A DNA stretch of 64,000 nt, taken from positions 1 to 64,000 of the forward strand of contig NZ_JADLQN010000007.1 in the NCBI RefSeq assembly GCF_015477835.1, in the 5' to 3' direction. Position numbers and translations under genes: made by a program. Source of the stretch: Nocardia higoensis. GTDB taxonomy: Bacteria > Actinomycetota > Actinomycetes > Mycobacteriales > Mycobacteriaceae. Shown here piece after piece: positions 62,157 through 64,000 of the stretch; position 1 is the stretch's first letter; every line of letters begins with the position of its first letter. The notes below the pieces were generated by a model. That model was not told the origin of the DNA. It saw only the letters and a program-made list of their open reading frames with translations, and did no database searches.

Positions 62157-62351
62157 TTACCGGCCCAGCAGCTTCTTCACGCGACGGACATCGGCAGCCG
62201 CGACGACCTCGGTGCCGTCCAGACGACGAGTCCGGCGGGAGGACTTGTGCTCGAGCAGGTGGCGACGGTTCGCCTGCTGACGCAGCAGCTTGCCTTTACC
62301 GGACACCTTGAATCGCTTCGAGGCGCCGCTGTGGCTCTTCATCTTCGGCAT
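62157..62351 (-). CDS. rpmI: 50S ribosomal protein L35
   Basis: A 64-residue L35: MPKMKSHSGASKRFKVSGKGKLLRQQANRRHLLEHKSSRRTRRLDG. Typical length. It lies 57 bases downstream of infC and 80 upstream of rplT, in the standard order. Confidence 0.99.
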   Translation of the reverse strand: MPKMKSHSGASKRFKVSGKGKLLRQQANRRHLLEHKSSRRTRRLDGTEVVAAADVRRVKKLLGR

Positions 62352-62408
62352 GGATTCCTCTATCTGTCGTCCCGCGGGTCACCGGGTGACCCGCGGCATC
62401 TGAACGTA

Positions 62409-63035
<627 letters not shown>

Positions 63036-63100
63036 GGGGCCTCCTAGGTCAAGCGGTGTCGTCACGACGACCGCAAGCAATGCAACCCCTGATTCAACAC

Positions 63101-63135
63101 AAAAGCCCCGGTGCGGTATTTCACCGCCACGGGGC
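63101..63135 (-). terminator. attenuator-like hairpin in the infC leader
   Basis: On the minus strand GCCCCG..GCGGT pairs with ACCGC..CGGGGC (stem within 63105-63135) and is followed by TTTTGTGTT (63104 down). The hairpin lies 70 bases before the infC start and downstream of the presumed promoter, so it would act as a conditional terminator. L20- or IF-3-linked leader control is a known theme in this operon in other phyla; here it is inferred. Confidence 0.65.
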
Positions 63136-63334
63136 CCGAGTCGACCGATCGTCGATGCGGCACGAGGCTCGCAGCGACTCCCATGCATGGATCTCGCACG
63201 AGAAATCCGCCGTATCGGCGGATGACCGGACCGTTTCACCTGTGCGATCGAACCGAATCGTTCATTCGCCGGCAACGGTGGGAGTCGGGCTCCACTTGTC
63301 AGCCCCAGCGCAGCCGGGGCGGTCGTCGGCAGAA

Positions 63335-63364
63335 AGTCTAGCACTGTCACGGCCGCGCTCCGAA
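63335..63364 (-). promoter_or_regulatory. putative promoter of infC-rpmI-rplT
   Basis: On the minus strand TTCGGA (63359-63364) and TAGACT (63335-63340, in the context TGCTAGACT) are 18 bp apart. Transcription from about 63328 gives a leader of about 290 nt before infC, which contains the hairpin at 63101-63135 and a smaller GCCCCGGC/GCTGGGGC stem near its start. Confidence 0.55.
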
Positions 63365-63417
63365 TCGCCCGGAAACGACCGACCGAAAAGCCGTTGCGAG
63401 CGCGGGTCGCGGGACCC

Positions 63418-63966
63418 ATGCTGCACGACATGCCGATCCCTTCCCGCGAACTCCTGCGCTGGCAGTTCGACCTGACCTGGGCGCTGACCGAGGTGCACCT
63501 GGACGCACTCACCGAGGACGACTTCCTCTGGCGACCGACTCCCCTGGTCTGGACGGTACACCGCGGCGAGGACGAGCGGTGGCGCCCGGACTGGGCAGAC
63601 ACCGAACCCGATCCGATCCCGGTCCCCACGATCGGCTGGGTCACCTGGCACATCGACTGGTGGTGGCACACTGCGCTCGATCACCTCGCCTGCCGCACCC
63701 CCACCCCGCGCGAGCAGTTCTTCTGGGCGGGCAGCGGTGCGGCCGCGCTCAACAGACTGCGCACCCTGCGTACCGAATGGGCGGCGGCGCTGGACAGGGT
63801 CACCGACGCCGATTTCGAGGCGACTTCGGCATATCCGTGGCCCGCCGAGGCCGGCTTGACCGTCGCGCATCTCGCGGGCTGGGTGAACGCCGAGCTGATG
63901 AAGAACACCGCCGAGATCGGCCAGCTCCGGATGTTGCGAGCGGCCTCGCTAGCCTGTCAGTCATGA
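63418..63966 (+). CDS. DinB family protein
   Basis: A 182-residue DinB-like four-helix protein from ATG 63418 (ATG 63430 is an alternative). SRELLRWQFDLTWALTEVHLDALTEDDFLWRP, TIGWVTWHIDWWWHTALDHL and LTVAHLAGWVNAELMKNTAEIGQL carry the His residues that bind metal in this family. Members include mycothiol-dependent enzymes. Divergent from infC. The stop overlaps the next ATG (ATGA). Confidence 0.85.
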   Translation: MLHDMPIPSRELLRWQFDLTWALTEVHLDALTEDDFLWRPTPLVWTVHRGEDERWRPDWADTEPDPIPVPTIGWVTWHIDWWWHTALDHLACRTPTPREQFFWAGSGAAALNRLRTLRTEWAAALDRVTDADFEATSAYPWPAEAGLTVAHLAGWVNAELMKNTAEIGQLRMLRAASLACQS

Positions 63967-64000
63967 CTGACGAGCTCGACGACTCCCTCCGCGAGGCGGG
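63963..64000 (+). CDS. start of a further gene, cut by the window edge
   Basis: ATG 63963 overlaps the DinB stop by four bases and opens the frame MTDELDDSLREAG, which runs off the end. Too short to identify; coupling with the DinB gene suggests one operon. Confidence 0.5.
   Translation, partial: MTDELDDSLREA

Noticed and set aside
63240..63275. Nine-codon frame (MNDSVRSHR) in the infC leader
   Set aside because: It has an ATG but no good ribosome site; too short to separate from chance.

Overview
The window is high-G+C actinobacterial DNA, most likely from Nocardia or a close mycolic-acid-bearing relative. The evidence is the product set, frequent GTG starts, hairpin terminators that mostly lack U-tracts, mycothiol- and F420-type enzymes, an Rpf-like protein, and gene order. 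From memory, the order tyrS, mpg, ABC ATPase, ABC permease, TetR, Trm112 protein, bifunctional lipase/acyl-CoA-synthetase-like protein, argH, argG, argR, argF, argD, argB, argJ, argC, pheT, pheS, tsnR, rplT, rpmI, infC matches the M. tuberculosis Rv1689-to-Rv1641 backbone read in one direction. Accessory modules are inserted between the backbone genes. I saw no insertion sequence, phage gene, CRISPR array, tRNA or rRNA gene body.

Layout. 1-460: promoters and leader of an rRNA operon reading leftwards out of the window, just downstream of tyrS. 0.5-5.2 kb: tyrS, mpg, an ABC exporter with its TetR regulator, and a Trm112 protein. 5.2-10.7 kb: a polyprenyl-type glycosylation module (GtrA, YfhO, GT2, DegT aminotransferase). 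10.7-18.5 kb: lipase/acyl-CoA-synthetase-like protein, idi, serine hydrolase, SMR pump and small proteins. 19.2 kb: a 19-25 residue hydrophobic peptide gene with its own promoter and terminator. 19.4-22.4 kb: argH and argG. 22.7-23.1 kb: two tandem paralogous small peptide genes. 23.3-26.2 kb: a small orphan, a mycothiol-type oxidoreductase and a carotenoid desaturase. 26.7-32.3 kb: a ten-gene gas vesicle operon. 32.4-34.6 kb: GntR regulator, DUF305 lipoprotein and DUF6153-like protein. 34.8-40.7 kb: argR-F-D-B-J-C. 41.7 kb: rpf-like gene. 42.3-57 kb: mostly accessory regulators and enzymes (WYL, MerR-HEAT with a HEAT partner, RibD-like reductase, FAD monooxygenase/TetR pair, D-serine dehydratase-like enzyme, ppc, F420 enzyme, SDR/HxlR pair, ABM monooxygenase). 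57-63 kb: pheT, pheS, tsnR, rplT, rpmI, infC. 63.4 kb to the end: DinB protein and the start of another gene.

How the genes work together. The arginine genes form two leftward units, argCJBDFR and argG (with argH beyond it). Both start next to a nearly identical ArgR-type operator, and argR is the last gene of the first unit, which implies autoregulation. The gas vesicle genes overlap by 1-8 bases almost throughout and are probably one translationally coupled transcript. infC-rpmI-rplT has a long leader with a terminator-like hairpin and a non-AUG (ATC) infC start, which suggests feedback control. Several regulators lie next to clear dyads: MerR with a 19-bp-spacer promoter, TetR with three inverted repeats, and HxlR with a 13-bp palindrome.

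The least explained features are the tandem small peptides at 22.7-23.1 kb, the tiny hydrophobic peptide at 19.2 kb, the MerR-HEAT/HEAT pair, and the acidic-repeat and Ala/Arg-repeat proteins that open the gas vesicle operon.
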